Positions 15,732-25,210 of a stretch of DNA of 30,602 bases are shown here, in pieces (position 1 is the stretch's first letter; each line of letters opens with the position of its first letter). The translations under genes and the position numbers were made by a program. The notes under the pieces are model-generated. The model searched no databases. It had not been told where the DNA came from and saw nothing but the letters and a program-made list of their open reading frames with translations. The stretch covers positions 1 through 30,602 of the forward strand of contig NZ_OMWD01000025.1 in the NCBI RefSeq assembly GCF_900314695.1, given 5' to 3'. The stretch is from an uncultured Methanobrevibacter sp. (lineage in GTDB: Archaea; Methanobacteriota; Methanobacteria; Methanobacteriales; Methanobacteriaceae).

Positions 15732-16745
15732 CTAAATATGATAGAACATCTCTTTGATTTGTAAAAAGTTCATTAAAGTTTTGCTTTCAAGCATTCCTGG
15801 CATTATTAATGCTACAACAATACCTAATATGCCGAATACAATACCAATACCCCAGATTATTTTTACTGCATCCTTTTCGGCTATCGGACGTCTTAATATT
15901 AATCTTATCAATGATTTGAAACCTGCATCGGGTCTTACCAATTTTCCATCTTCATTAAGTTGAGTAGGTTTCTGTTGGGAACGGTTCATGACTCCTGCTG
16001 AGTAGAATTTCAATGCAGCGTCAATAATGTTCGGCATCAATACGATGAGTGCAATCAGTTTTACCCTACCAATGAATGCAATACATACAATAGCTGCACC
16101 AATGATTAATGTACCTGTATCTCCAGGGAAAATTTTGGCAGGATATCTGTTGAAGTATAAAAATGCAAGCAATGCACCTAGCATACTCATGGATATGATT
16201 GTTACATCGTATTTTCCCAAAATTATACATGCAATTGTTAGTGATGCCATTGAAATAACACCTAAACCTGATTCAATGCCGTTTAAACCTGCAAGCATGT
16301 TTGTTAGGTTTGAACCTATTGAAAGAGCAATCGGAAGTGAAATCAAGTATAATATGCCTACATTAGGAGGTGCTGCCCACATCAATGGAAGGCCTGCAAT
16401 GAAAAGCAAAAAGAATTTTGACTTTGATGAAAGCGCCAATAAGTCATCCAAAATTCCAATCATTCCAACTAACAGTATAACAACAAGAACAATTAATAAA
16501 GGAAATGCTAGAATATCATGCATGTATATTCCTGAAAACATTCCAATTACAAAACCAAATATTATTCCAAAACCACCCATTTCCGCTACAACGGGCTTCC
16601 ATGATTTGTGAATGTCTTTTCCAACAATGTCAGCTTCTTCTAATTTTTGAATAATCTTCGGCATGAATAATCTGGTTACAGAAAAAGAAAGTAATCCGCA
16701 GATTATTGCTATCACATATAAAGGCATTTGTGGTAGAATTATCAT
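15732..16745 (-). CDS. MraY/AglH-type glycosyl phosphotransferase (glycosyltransferase family 4), membrane enzyme
   Basis: Transfers a sugar-1-phosphate from a UDP-sugar to a polyprenyl phosphate in the cytoplasmic membrane, the first membrane step of pseudomurein or N-glycan assembly. The 337-residue protein has about 10 hydrophobic segments and the family motifs: ILDDLLAL with D100 and D101, NLTNMLAGLNGIE (146-158) and FPGDTGTL (206-213). A short cytoplasmic loop (KPTQLNEDGKLVRPDAG) replaces the H-rich loop of bacterial MraY. Whether it serves pseudomurein or protein glycosylation cannot be told from sequence. It lies 36 bases after the HTH gene on the same strand. Confidence 0.88.
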   Translation of the reverse strand: MIILPQMPLYVIAIICGLLSFSVTRLFMPKIIQKLEEADIVGKDIHKSWKPVVAEMGGFGIIFGFVIGMFSGIYMHDILAFPLLIVLVVILLVGMIGILDDLLALSSKSKFFLLFIAGLPLMWAAPPNVGILYLISLPIALSIGSNLTNMLAGLNGIESGLGVISMASLTIACIILGKYDVTIISMSMLGALLAFLYFNRYPAKIFPGDTGTLIIGAAIVCIAFIGRVKLIALIVLMPNIIDAALKFYSAGVMNRSQQKPTQLNEDGKLVRPDAGFKSLIRLILRRPIAEKDAVKIIWGIGIVFGILGIVVALIMPGMLESKTLMNFLQIKEMFYHI

Positions 16746-16781
16746 AATTAATTATTTAAAACTCATTATTAAAAAAAGTAA

Positions 16782-17252
16782 TTATTTTTTATTTAAGATA
16801 TAATAAACAGTTCTAATCGGAATATCCAACATTTGAGATATCTCTTTTGGAGATAATCCATCTTCCTTTAGGGATTTAACCTCACTGTGGTCATATTTTC
16901 TTCTATAATTATCAAATTTAACATTATCCTTGTTTTTTCTAAGCAAATAATAAACACGATTAAGTTTCATATTTAATTCTTCAGATATTTCACGAGCATT
17001 AAGACCTTTTTTAGCCAAATCCAAAACAATTTTCTCCTCACCGTTGGTCTGGCTTTTAGCACCCCAGTTATATTTCTTGTTAACTTCAATGTCCAGCTGC
17101 TCCAATGCGTCAATATAGTTTTTTGAAGTCCTCTCATAGACACTTGGGGAACATGTGATTTCACAAAGATTGGGATACTCATCAATCAAATCCATAATAA
17201 GTGATGATGACAGCACTTCAGTTATGTGAATTGTAGTTACATCTTCGTCCAT
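16782..17252 (-). CDS. Tandem helix-turn-helix protein with DUF1699-like N-terminus
   Basis: A 156-residue protein. The N-terminal half (LIDEYPNLCEITCSPSVY, ERTSKNYIDALEQLDIEV, WG) resembles archaeal DUF1699. The C-terminal half contains two helix-turn-helix units of the sigma-r4/resolvase kind: LDLAKKGLNAREISEELNM (about 76-94) and SLKEDGLSPKEISQMLDI (about 127-144), each followed by a basic recognition helix (KLNRVYYLL, IRTVYYIL). It probably binds DNA as a regulator. AGTGAT with a 3-base spacer precedes the ATG. It lies 7 bases after DUF530. The DUF1699 similarity is from memory of the family pattern. Confidence 0.7.
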   Translation of the reverse strand: MDEDVTTIHITEVLSSSLIMDLIDEYPNLCEITCSPSVYERTSKNYIDALEQLDIEVNKKYNWGAKSQTNGEEKIVLDLAKKGLNAREISEELNMKLNRVYYLLRKNKDNVKFDNYRRKYDHSEVKSLKEDGLSPKEISQMLDIPIRTVYYILNKK

Positions 17253-17259
17253 ATTATCA

Positions 17260-18837
17260 CTATTTCTTAATCAAATCAAGGAATTTTTTGGATTTATCAC
17301 TTTTCGGATTTTTGATATGATTTATATTTTTGATTTCCTTTTTGATTTTGGATTCATTGATATTGAATGCATTGCTTATCTCCTCAAGCTCAATATCTGA
17401 ATTTTCATGTATCAGACCAGCACCCAAGGCAACATGATTGAATTTGATGTTTGAATTTTTAATCTGTTTTTCAAACTTGAATTTTTCATACAAAAGAAGA
17501 TCCATCTCATAAACAGGGATAATCTTGATATCTGTAAAATCATTTAGAGTTGAAATGACTTTGGTATAGGTAGTCTGGAAAACTTTACGCTGTTCACGGT
17601 CAAGCTCTACACGAATGTAGGGAAAAGGGCCGCTTTCAATTTTACGTGAGTTGTTTGAAGTTGTCAAATAATATCTGAACATGTCCCACAATATCAGGGA
17701 AGATGCAATGTTTACAAATATGTTTTTGTAGATATTGTCCCTAATTTTCAAATCACGCTTTAGAGATCTCACCATATTTCCGAAGTTATCCATAAAACCA
17801 TAGCTGTTAAGCTTTTTTTGTATCATTGACTCTCTCCAGGCTTCGATTGCATCTACATCATACTTGTCAATGAAATCGGGAGTCTGATTTTCAAATTCCG
17901 AAAGAACTTCATCATAAATGTTTATTCTTTTAAAATCTGACAGTCTTCTTTTTAAAATATCGTCCTTGATATTCAATATTATATGCTCGCAGTATCGAAC
18001 ATAAGCTATGGCAAGAGCTGTTCTTGCATGCTTATCGTCAATGATTGCAGGTTTTGTTCTATGAAATCTGAGCACTTCAATTCTAACACTGTTTCCATAA
18101 ATTCTTCTTACTTCCTCTTCATAATTGTTAACGTATTCGGAATCCAGTGTGATATTTTTGCGAACTAACCTATTATTGTCATCTTTAAATCTTATAACAA
18201 GAGAAATAGTTTTTACAACACCTTTACGTTCCTGCTTTAAAATATTCAATACCTTTTTAAGGGATTCTCTTCCATAATTGGAAAATTGACTCATAAGCAC
18301 CATATAATTACCTGAAAGTGGCAAATATGGAATTATTTCCAGCCTGTGTGTCGCTTCTTTATTTATCTTGAAGGTAAATGATTCGCTTCCACAGCTGCAT
18401 TTGGAATCGTTTCTTCTATATTCATCCATTGAATATTTCTTGTAGCAAGAATCGCATTTGACATATCCAAATTGCTTAAGGTGTCCAATAGCAATTTTAT
18501 GTGAATCGATAGCTGACTTGACCCTGTCCAGAATATTCTTTTTGGCATTTGCCTTCATCCTGAATATCTGATTATGACGACTATTTTCACCGACTTCATC
18601 AAGGGCTACTTCAGCCACAGATTTGGTTCCATAACGGCTTAAGGATGTGAAAGGAGTTGTGTACCCTTGGGCATCCATATCATCCTTTAAGTCCTGTAAA
18701 AAGTTTAGTCTGTCATCTAGTTTAAAGTAGAGACTTTTGAAATTACCGAAATTATCAATATTATCCAATCTAATTGAATCCTTTGATATTTCCTTTAGGT
18801 ATTTCTCCGCTTTATTTACTAGGACAGATTCTTCCAT
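17260..18837 (-). CDS. DUF530 methanogen-specific protein with zinc ribbon
   Basis: A 525-residue protein from the ATG at 18837 (a TTG three codons upstream is less likely). It matches DUF530, a family known from methanogens without a defined function. A zinc-ribbon-like set C128-x2-C131 and C147-x-C149 (CDSC ... CSCG) is followed by a mixed alpha/beta body with IIPYLPLSGNYMVLMSQFSNYGRES. The C-terminus has a helix-turn-helix-like stretch (EEISNAFNINESKIKKEI). This could suggest nucleic acid binding. It lies 12 bases downstream of metG and 7 bases upstream of the tandem HTH gene, so the three are likely co-expressed. Confidence 0.8.
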   Translation of the reverse strand: MEESVLVNKAEKYLKEISKDSIRLDNIDNFGNFKSLYFKLDDRLNFLQDLKDDMDAQGYTTPFTSLSRYGTKSVAEVALDEVGENSRHNQIFRMKANAKKNILDRVKSAIDSHKIAIGHLKQFGYVKCDSCYKKYSMDEYRRNDSKCSCGSESFTFKINKEATHRLEIIPYLPLSGNYMVLMSQFSNYGRESLKKVLNILKQERKGVVKTISLVIRFKDDNNRLVRKNITLDSEYVNNYEEEVRRIYGNSVRIEVLRFHRTKPAIIDDKHARTALAIAYVRYCEHIILNIKDDILKRRLSDFKRINIYDEVLSEFENQTPDFIDKYDVDAIEAWRESMIQKKLNSYGFMDNFGNMVRSLKRDLKIRDNIYKNIFVNIASSLILWDMFRYYLTTSNNSRKIESGPFPYIRVELDREQRKVFQTTYTKVISTLNDFTDIKIIPVYEMDLLLYEKFKFEKQIKNSNIKFNHVALGAGLIHENSDIELEEISNAFNINESKIKKEIKNINHIKNPKSDKSKKFLDLIKK

Positions 18838-18849
18838 ATTAATCAAATT

Positions 18850-20841
18850 TTATTGGATTCTTTCACCGATTTCAGCATTTTCATCAGGAAATAATAATGC
18901 ACCGCTTTCTCCTGTTGCTAAAATCATTCCTTCGGATAATGTTCCGAATAGTTTAGCCGGTTGCAAGTTAGCTACAACGCAGACTTTTCTGTCAACCAAT
19001 TCTTCTGGAGAGTAGAATTTTGCAAGTCCTGCAACAATCTGTCTTGTTTTTTCTTCCCCAATGTCAACCTGTAACTTTAATAATTTGTCAGATTTTTCTA
19101 TTTTTTCGGCTTCTTTTATTTGACCTATTTTAATTACAACTTCATCAAATTGATCTATACTAATTAAATCACTCATATTTTCATCCTCACTATTTTCTTT
19201 TAAGTTTTCTTGTAATTTTGCTTTTTCAGCTTCTATTGTCACATCTTCAATCTTTCTGAATAATGGTTTTGCTTTATTAATTTCATATCCTGAAGGCAAG
19301 AATACATTTGCTTGACTCCAATCGGACAAATCATCAATATTTAAAATTTTAGCTATTGCATCAGCTTTTGTTGGTAAAAATGGTTTAAGGGTGAAAGCCA
19401 ATGTTTTGGCTAATTGATTAGATAAATATAAACAGTTTGCTGCTTTTTGCATATCCTCTTTTACAGCCTTCCAAGGTTCAGCATCATTGAAATATTTATT
19501 TCCTTTTTTAGCTACCTTGAATATTTCAAGCAAAGCTTCCCTGAACTCAAAGTTGGAAATATATTCTCCAGCTTTTGCAGGTAATTCTTCAATAGCTTTC
19601 TTAAATTCCTCATCATCTGCGGAAGGATTTGCATATTCAGGGATTTTTTTGTCAAAGTATTTGCGGGTGAATGTGAATGTTCTGTGTAAAAAGTTTCCGA
19701 TTACATCTGCAAGTTCATCATTGTTTCTTCTTTGGAAGTCATCCCATGAAAAGTCTGAATCCTTGTTTAAAGGAGCGTTTATTGTCAAGTAATATCTGAG
19801 CAAATCAGGATTATAGTCTTTTACAAAATCGGCAATCCAAATTACCCAATTTTTACTTGTAGACATTTTTTCACCTTCCAATGATAAGAATTCTCCTGCA
19901 TAAATCATGTCTGGCAATTTACATCCATAGGCTTTTAAAAGCCCTGGCCAGAAGATTGAATGGTGGTAAATGATGTCCTTTCCAATAAAATGGACTACAA
20001 AATCATTCCAGTATTCTTCCCATTTTTTACCGGATTTCTTGGACCATTGGCTTGCAGATGATATGTAACCGAGGAATGCTTCAATCCAAACATACAATAC
20101 TTTGCCTTTGGCTTCATCCAACGGTACTGGAATACCCCAGTCCATATCACGGGTTAAAATCCAGTCATTCAATCCTTCTTTCAACCAGTTGGTAGCATAA
20201 TTTTTAACGTTTGCAGGCAAGTTTTCATTGATTGAAATATATTCCTTCAAATCATCTTCCAATTCGGATAGCTTAAATGCATACTGGAATGTATCTTTAA
20301 TTATTGGAGTGGTTCCACAAGTAATGCAGTGAGGTTCATCAAGTTCTGTCGGGTCAAGAGCCTTACCACATTTTTCACAATGATCGCCTCTTGCTTCAGA
20401 CCCGCATACAGGACATAAACCTTCAACATACCTATCAGGAAGGAATTTATTACAATTCGGACAATACAGCTGTTGAATATCTTCCCTGTAAATATATCCA
20501 TCATCATATAATTTCTTGAAGAAATTTTGAGCCAAATCATAATGGGCTTTATCAGTAGTTCTTGTAAAATTATCTAGTGATATATTCATGGATTCTACAT
20601 CACGAACAATCATGTCATGATATCTTTTGGAAATTTCTATTGGTTTTTTATTCTCTTTATCAGCTTTAACTGCAATTGGAGTTCCATGCTCATCAGTTGC
20701 GCAAACCATCAGCACATCATTTCCAATCATCCTATTATACCTTGCATATATATCAGCAGGCAGATAAGTTGAACGGATGTGTCCTAAATGACATGGTCCA
20801 TTTGCATAAGGAAGTGCACATGAAATAAAAATCTTTGACAT
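18850..20841 (-). CDS. metG: Methionyl-tRNA synthetase
   Basis: Charges tRNA-Met with methionine. The 663-residue class I synthetase has the HIGH motif as HLGH (18-21) and KMSTS at 325-329. Four zinc-knuckle cysteine pairs sit in the connective peptide: 127/130, 143/146, 155/158 and 172/175. After the anticodon-binding helices a linker leads to a C-terminal OB-fold tRNA-binding domain (IKIGQIKEAEKIEKSDKLLK, VVANLQPAKLFGTLSEGM). Length fits enzymes with a fused dimerisation domain. AAGGGGAT precedes the ATG. It is the first gene of a five-gene minus-strand operon. Confidence 0.97.
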   Translation of the reverse strand: MSKIFISCALPYANGPCHLGHIRSTYLPADIYARYNRMIGNDVLMVCATDEHGTPIAVKADKENKKPIEISKRYHDMIVRDVESMNISLDNFTRTTDKAHYDLAQNFFKKLYDDGYIYREDIQQLYCPNCNKFLPDRYVEGLCPVCGSEARGDHCEKCGKALDPTELDEPHCITCGTTPIIKDTFQYAFKLSELEDDLKEYISINENLPANVKNYATNWLKEGLNDWILTRDMDWGIPVPLDEAKGKVLYVWIEAFLGYISSASQWSKKSGKKWEEYWNDFVVHFIGKDIIYHHSIFWPGLLKAYGCKLPDMIYAGEFLSLEGEKMSTSKNWVIWIADFVKDYNPDLLRYYLTINAPLNKDSDFSWDDFQRRNNDELADVIGNFLHRTFTFTRKYFDKKIPEYANPSADDEEFKKAIEELPAKAGEYISNFEFREALLEIFKVAKKGNKYFNDAEPWKAVKEDMQKAANCLYLSNQLAKTLAFTLKPFLPTKADAIAKILNIDDLSDWSQANVFLPSGYEINKAKPLFRKIEDVTIEAEKAKLQENLKENSEDENMSDLISIDQFDEVVIKIGQIKEAEKIEKSDKLLKLQVDIGEEKTRQIVAGLAKFYSPEELVDRKVCVVANLQPAKLFGTLSEGMILATGESGALLFPDENAEIGERIQ

Positions 20842-21161
20842 TTATCTAATCCCCTTATTTAATTTAAACATGATATAATTATGTAATTACTATATAATAA
20901 AGTATTATTTTTAACAGTGTTATAAAATAAAAAAATGAAACCCACATTGAATATAATAATTGAATCGCACGAAACCAAAAAATATGATAAATGAAAGAAA
21001 AGTTGCTTCAAAATAATAATTCATACAAATGATTTTTAATCAATTACATTTTTCCAAAAAAATATCAACAATCTAATTAAAAGGCAAAAAAATAAGTTAA
21101 AATTAATATTGATTTTAATAATGAGTTATCTATTTAAAACATGAAATAAAAAGTTAAAATC
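20842..21161. promoter_or_regulatory. Divergent promoter region between metG and priL
   Basis: 320 bases without a gene, very AT-rich. The minus side carries a TATA-like TTATTATATAG (about 20889-20902) for metG. The plus side carries TATTTAAAAC (21131-21140), about 26 bases before the priL ATG, so that transcript is probably leaderless. The middle (20940-21110) shows no structure or open frame I can support. Confidence 0.5.
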
Positions 21162-22493
21162 ATGGCTGAAGTTTCATATATCAACCCATTGTCAAACGAA
21201 GGAAGACAAATCATCAGACAATACGGGGATTTAAATCAAATTTTTGAAGAAGATGAAACATTAATAGATATCTGTACACATACATTAAATCAAAGAATAT
21301 CTGATGACTCCCTGATTCCCAAATCCTATGCAGATTATGCTATAAAACGTATACAATGGGCAATAGAAAAAAAGAACAATAAAAACTTCACACCAGCAGA
21401 ATTCGAATATTTAACCAATGAAGAATTATTCCAAAAGGACGTGGTGATATTCCATATCCTATGCCAGGCTATTGCAAATCAATTCAACATAGGATCACGT
21501 GAAACAAGGCTTTTTGTAGAATCTCAAGGAATCCTAATTCAAGAAAGATTATCCAAAATACCTCCAATGGCCAGAGCAGAAATTATTGATGAAGTTTTGG
21601 ATGAAGTAAAAACTGATGGTGCCATTAAATGGAATTCCCTTAAAGATGTAATTTCATCCAAAAAGCTCAAATTGACAGATTTACTGATTGATGAAGGGGA
21701 AATAATCCTTCAGTCAGACGATTTTTTAGAGAGATTTTCCGATAAATTTCATGACAGAAACCCAGACAGAATGTATAACATTTTAATTGGAGACAATGTC
21801 AAGGAACAAATTCTTTCAAGGCTGATAATGCAGAAAACTGAAGAATACATTGCCAGAATTAAAGAGATGTCTGCACATGTTGAAATTCATCCTGCCATTT
21901 TAAAAATTGCAGAACAACTGAAAGAATTCATTCCAGAAGAAACCAGCAAATATAATCAGTATTATGCAGGAAGCGGTGGAATATATGGCACCGTTCAGGC
22001 AGAAAAACTGAATCCAGATGCATTTCCACCATGCATTAAAACAACAGTTGAAGGAGTATCTTCCGGAGGGAGAAATGATGCCATAGTACTTCTTTTAACT
22101 TCATTTGCATCATATGCACGATTATATCCTAGGATTTTCGCTTCAGATGAAACAGTTAAAGTTTCAGACATGGATCCTGACTTAACAATAACTGAAAATG
22201 AAATTCTGCCGCTGATTTTTGATGCCGCAGACAATTGTACACCCCCATTATTTAAAGACCAGCCACAAGAAAAAATCAATATCATCTCTAAATTAGGTTT
22301 TGGAATGCACGAAACAGTTGATATTAATCATGAAGGCGAAACAAAATGGTATACACCAATGAGCTGTGAGAAAATCAAAATTCACCTCCCTCACCTATGT
22401 CATCCCGACAAATCATGTAAGGGCATCAATAATCCACTATCATGTTACGGTCGAAAAAAATTCCAACTTGACCGTGAACAGAAAGAGGAATAA
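21162..22493 (+). CDS. priL: DNA primase large subunit (iron-sulfur protein)
   Basis: Non-catalytic partner of the archaeal eukaryote-type primase, helping initiate and count the RNA primer. The 443-residue protein has the helical N-terminal half typical of PriL. Its C-terminal Fe-S domain holds FPPCIKT, DNCTPPLF, PMSCEKIKIHLPHLCHPDKS and NPLSCYGRKKF. Four of these cysteines are expected to bind a 4Fe-4S cluster. No shine-dalgarno is visible before the ATG and a TATA box lies about 26 bases upstream, which suggests a leaderless transcript. The catalytic subunit priS is encoded 3.4 kb downstream on the same strand rather than adjacent. Confidence 0.93.
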   Translation: MAEVSYINPLSNEGRQIIRQYGDLNQIFEEDETLIDICTHTLNQRISDDSLIPKSYADYAIKRIQWAIEKKNNKNFTPAEFEYLTNEELFQKDVVIFHILCQAIANQFNIGSRETRLFVESQGILIQERLSKIPPMARAEIIDEVLDEVKTDGAIKWNSLKDVISSKKLKLTDLLIDEGEIILQSDDFLERFSDKFHDRNPDRMYNILIGDNVKEQILSRLIMQKTEEYIARIKEMSAHVEIHPAILKIAEQLKEFIPEETSKYNQYYAGSGGIYGTVQAEKLNPDAFPPCIKTTVEGVSSGGRNDAIVLLLTSFASYARLYPRIFASDETVKVSDMDPDLTITENEILPLIFDAADNCTPPLFKDQPQEKINIISKLGFGMHETVDINHEGETKWYTPMSCEKIKIHLPHLCHPDKSCKGINNPLSCYGRKKFQLDREQKEE

Positions 22494-22698
22494 TATTCCA
22501 TCCACCTAATTTCATAAGAAATACTATTTATACAATTTCTGACAAAAGTATATTACATGATTTAATTATATTAAAGATTTTAATGAATTAAATATGAAAA
22601 TAACAATAAAATATCCTTTTTAATGAAATTAAAAGAAACTCCATTGTTTATTTTTATTAATTTAAATTTAACAGAATTAATTTATTAATGCTTAAATT

Positions 22699-22714
22699 AT
22701 AACAATACTGTTAT
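22699..22714. promoter_or_regulatory. Inverted repeat before the NhaC antiporter gene
   Basis: ATAACA-ATAC-TGTTAT is a perfect 6-base inverted repeat with a 4-base centre. It lies between TATA-like sequences (TTTAAATTT near 22663, CTTAAATTAT near 22691) and the AGGTGG ribosome site. Candidate repressor site; in AT-rich DNA chance occurrence is possible. Confidence 0.3.
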
Positions 22715-22730
22715 CAAATAGGTGGAATTT

Positions 22731-24467
22731 ATGAACATAAATAATAATATGAAAATTGGAATAATAACTGCCGTTTCAGTAATAGCTCTTTTTGTATTAT
22801 CATTACTAATCACCCAAGCACCTGCAACCGATAATCCAGCAGCAAAATTTGGAATATTAACATTATTACCTCCGATTGTAGCAATCTCATTGGCATTTAT
22901 TACTAAAGAAACAATATTATCATTGTTTGTCGGAGTTTTCATTGGAGAATTCATGCTTTGTGTGAATGATTTAAACATTGTTAGCAGTGCGGTTAATGCA
23001 TTTTTAGCAATAGGAAATGAAGTGATTTCATGTATGGCCGACCCGTGGAATGCAGGAATTATTCTTCAATGCTTGCTTATTGGAGGCGTAATCCAGTTAA
23101 TCACAAAAATGGGTGGTGCAAAAGCTTTAGCAGATTCACTTGCTAAACGCGCCAATACTCCTAGAAAAGCACAACTCAGTACTTGGTTTTTAGGATTATG
23201 CGTATTTTTCGACGATTATGCAAATTCATTGATTGTAGGTCCAATTATGAGGCCTGTAATGGATAAACTTAAAGTATCAAGACAAAAATTAGCTTTTATA
23301 GTAGATGCAACTGCTGCACCGGTGGCTGGTATTGCAATTATTTCAACATGGATTGGATTGGAAATAAGTTTAATTGCATCCGGTTTTAAATCAATTGGAA
23401 TGGACGTTAGTGGATTCGGCATATTTTTACAAACAATTCCTTACAGATTCTATAACATCCTAATTTTAATTTTCATTGTCATGTCCGCAACCACATTATA
23501 TGAATTTGGGCCAATGAAAAAAGCAGAACAAGAGGCACGTGCTAGAAAAGATTCAGAACCAATCAAAGCTCTCGAAGCTCCCGGATTTGATGAAATACAA
23601 CCTGTTGAAGGAGTTAAATTAACAGTTTGGAATGCAATCATTCCTATAGGAACATTAGTTATAGGAGCATTAATTTCATTTTACTGGAGCGGATACACTA
23701 CTATTCTAAGTGGAGAAAACCAAGCACTTATCACTTTAATGAAAACTGCCCCATTATCATTCAACGGTATTTTTGAAGCATTATCTGCTTCAAACGCATC
23801 TGTTGCATTATTCCAAGCCGCATTACTTGCATCAATTGTAGCTATTTTAATGGCAGTTTTAGAAAGAATAATGACCATAGAACAAGCCATCAGCGAATGG
23901 GTTAGTGGTATGAAAAGCATTGCGATTACTGGAGTAATTTTATTACTTGCATGGTCTTTAGGAGGAGTTATCGGAAATGTAGGTACTGCAGATTATCTGG
24001 CAATTGTTCTAAAAGGCACCATCCCTTACTGGATTTTACCATCATTCATCTTTGTACTCGGAGCATTGATTTCATTTGCAACAGGTACTGCTTATGGTAC
24101 AATGAGTATTTTAATGCCATTGACAATTCCTCTTGCATGGGCTATTTCACCAGATATAGGATTCGTTGTTACGGCAACAAGTGGTGTATTGACAGGAGCT
24201 ATTTTCGGAGATCACTGTTCACCTATTTCAGATACAACAATTCTTTCAAGTATGGGTACCAGCTGTAACCATATTGACCACGTGCAAACACAAATTTACT
24301 ATGCAATATTTGTAGCAATTATTGCTATTCTATTCGGTTACATTCCAGCAGGATTTGGAATTGCATGGTACATATGTATCCCAGTTGCGATTATAGTGAT
24401 GTATATCGGATTAAAAGTAATTGGTGAAAAAGTAGACTTTGAAGAGATTGAAGAAGAAAGTGCTTAG
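22731..24467 (+). CDS. NhaC-family Na+/H+ antiporter-like membrane transporter
   Basis: A 578-residue integral membrane protein with many hydrophobic segments, starting at the ATG at 22731 behind AGGTGG. The family signature FGDHCSPISDTTILSSMGTS (near residues 489-508) and the earlier FDDYANSLIVGP are typical of NhaC/ArsB-superfamily antiporters. It probably exchanges sodium for protons across the cytoplasmic membrane, but related proteins carry malate/lactate or amino acids, so the substrate is uncertain. A charged cytoplasmic loop (KKAEQEARARKDSEPIKALE) lies mid-protein. Transcription likely ends at the hairpin overlapping the stop codon. Confidence 0.88.
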   Translation: MNINNNMKIGIITAVSVIALFVLSLLITQAPATDNPAAKFGILTLLPPIVAISLAFITKETILSLFVGVFIGEFMLCVNDLNIVSSAVNAFLAIGNEVISCMADPWNAGIILQCLLIGGVIQLITKMGGAKALADSLAKRANTPRKAQLSTWFLGLCVFFDDYANSLIVGPIMRPVMDKLKVSRQKLAFIVDATAAPVAGIAIISTWIGLEISLIASGFKSIGMDVSGFGIFLQTIPYRFYNILILIFIVMSATTLYEFGPMKKAEQEARARKDSEPIKALEAPGFDEIQPVEGVKLTVWNAIIPIGTLVIGALISFYWSGYTTILSGENQALITLMKTAPLSFNGIFEALSASNASVALFQAALLASIVAILMAVLERIMTIEQAISEWVSGMKSIAITGVILLLAWSLGGVIGNVGTADYLAIVLKGTIPYWILPSFIFVLGALISFATGTAYGTMSILMPLTIPLAWAISPDIGFVVTATSGVLTGAIFGDHCSPISDTTILSSMGTSCNHIDHVQTQIYYAIFVAIIAILFGYIPAGFGIAWYICIPVAIIVMYIGLKVIGEKVDFEEIEEESA

Positions 24468-24491
24468 CTTTCTTCGATTATCTTATTTTTT
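24453..24491 (+). terminator. Hairpin and T-run between convergent genes
   Basis: GAAGAAAG (24453-24460) and CTTTCTTC (24468-24475) form a perfect 8-base stem. The 7-base loop contains the TAG stop of the antiporter gene. T-rich sequence TTATTTTTTAG follows. It lies just before the convergent stop of the hypothetical gene at 24490, so it could terminate in the plus direction. Confidence 0.5.
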
Positions 24492-25005
24492 AGATTGAAG
24501 ATTGTGAAAACTTAAATGGGTTATGGTCTTCATATATTGCATCATAATATTTATTTAAAATAGCTGATTCCCACATATTATAATTTGCCTGCTCATTTTT
24601 TTCAAAATTATAAGCTAAAAGACCTATTTTACGTTCATATTCATTGATATTATTTTTATCGCAGAAATCAGTGATTATATCAGGAATATATTCACAAGGA
24701 TCATCACTGCTAAACTCCAAGAATTCCTCATATTCCTGCTTAGAGAACAGTTCTTCAGCATCGATTGGATCTTCACCAGCTTTTATTGTGAATAATTCAA
24801 TATAAATATTATCTGCCAAAGGCAACTGATTGAATTCTATTCCTAAACCATATACCCTGCCATTTTCAAGGTTAAGTACAGTGTGGCCTGTTCTTTGGTA
24901 TGATATCCAATTATCAAATGCTGGTTTTACAATATCTTCAGGAGTCAAACCTGACAAAATGCTTTTTAAATGTTCAACTCCAATCACTTCAACAATTTCT
25001 TCCAT
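24490..25005 (-). CDS. Hypothetical acidic protein
   Basis: Family not recognised. It has 171 residues, is acidic and appears soluble, starting MEEIVEVIGVEHLKSILSGLTPEDIVKPAFDNW. The first half looks alpha/beta (NLENGRVYGLGIEFNQLPLA, NIYIELFTI), the second half helical (YIPDIITDFCDKNNINEYER). No motif suggests an activity. The ATG at 25005 has no shine-dalgarno, but TTTATTAAATA lies about 26 bases upstream, so a leaderless transcript is likely. The stop is convergent with the antiporter gene. Confidence 0.65.
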   Translation of the reverse strand: MEEIVEVIGVEHLKSILSGLTPEDIVKPAFDNWISYQRTGHTVLNLENGRVYGLGIEFNQLPLADNIYIELFTIKAGEDPIDAEELFSKQEYEEFLEFSSDDPCEYIPDIITDFCDKNNINEYERKIGLLAYNFEKNEQANYNMWESAILNKYYDAIYEDHNPFKFSQSSI

Positions 25006-25063
25006 GTTTAAATATTTTACAAAACTATTTAATAAAGATAATCAAAAAAAAGAAAAAAATGGA

Positions 25064-25201
25064 TTATATTGTAGCAACAAATCCCATAACAACAAATCCA
25101 ATGATTATACTAATAATAGTGGCCAAACCACTATCTCCCAAAAATCCCTTTACTATATATGCCACAATTCCACCAATTAACAAAGCTGCAATACCATTCA
25201 T
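25064..25201 (-). CDS. Small hydrophobic membrane protein, 45 aa
   Basis: Short gene with two hydrophobic helices separated by a Gly-Asp-Ser turn: MNGIAALLIGGIVAYIVKG, then FLGDSGLATIISIIIGFVVM. AGGTGAAAAAT just before the ATG at 25201 is a strong ribosome site and overlaps the stop of the gene at 25211, 9 bases away, indicating co-translation. The Gly-rich two-helix hairpin is reminiscent of small stress-linked membrane proteins (GlsB/YeaQ type), but the similarity is weak and the function is unknown. Confidence 0.7.
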   Translation of the reverse strand: MNGIAALLIGGIVAYIVKGFLGDSGLATIISIIIGFVVMGFVATI

Positions 25202-25210
25202 ATTTTTCAC

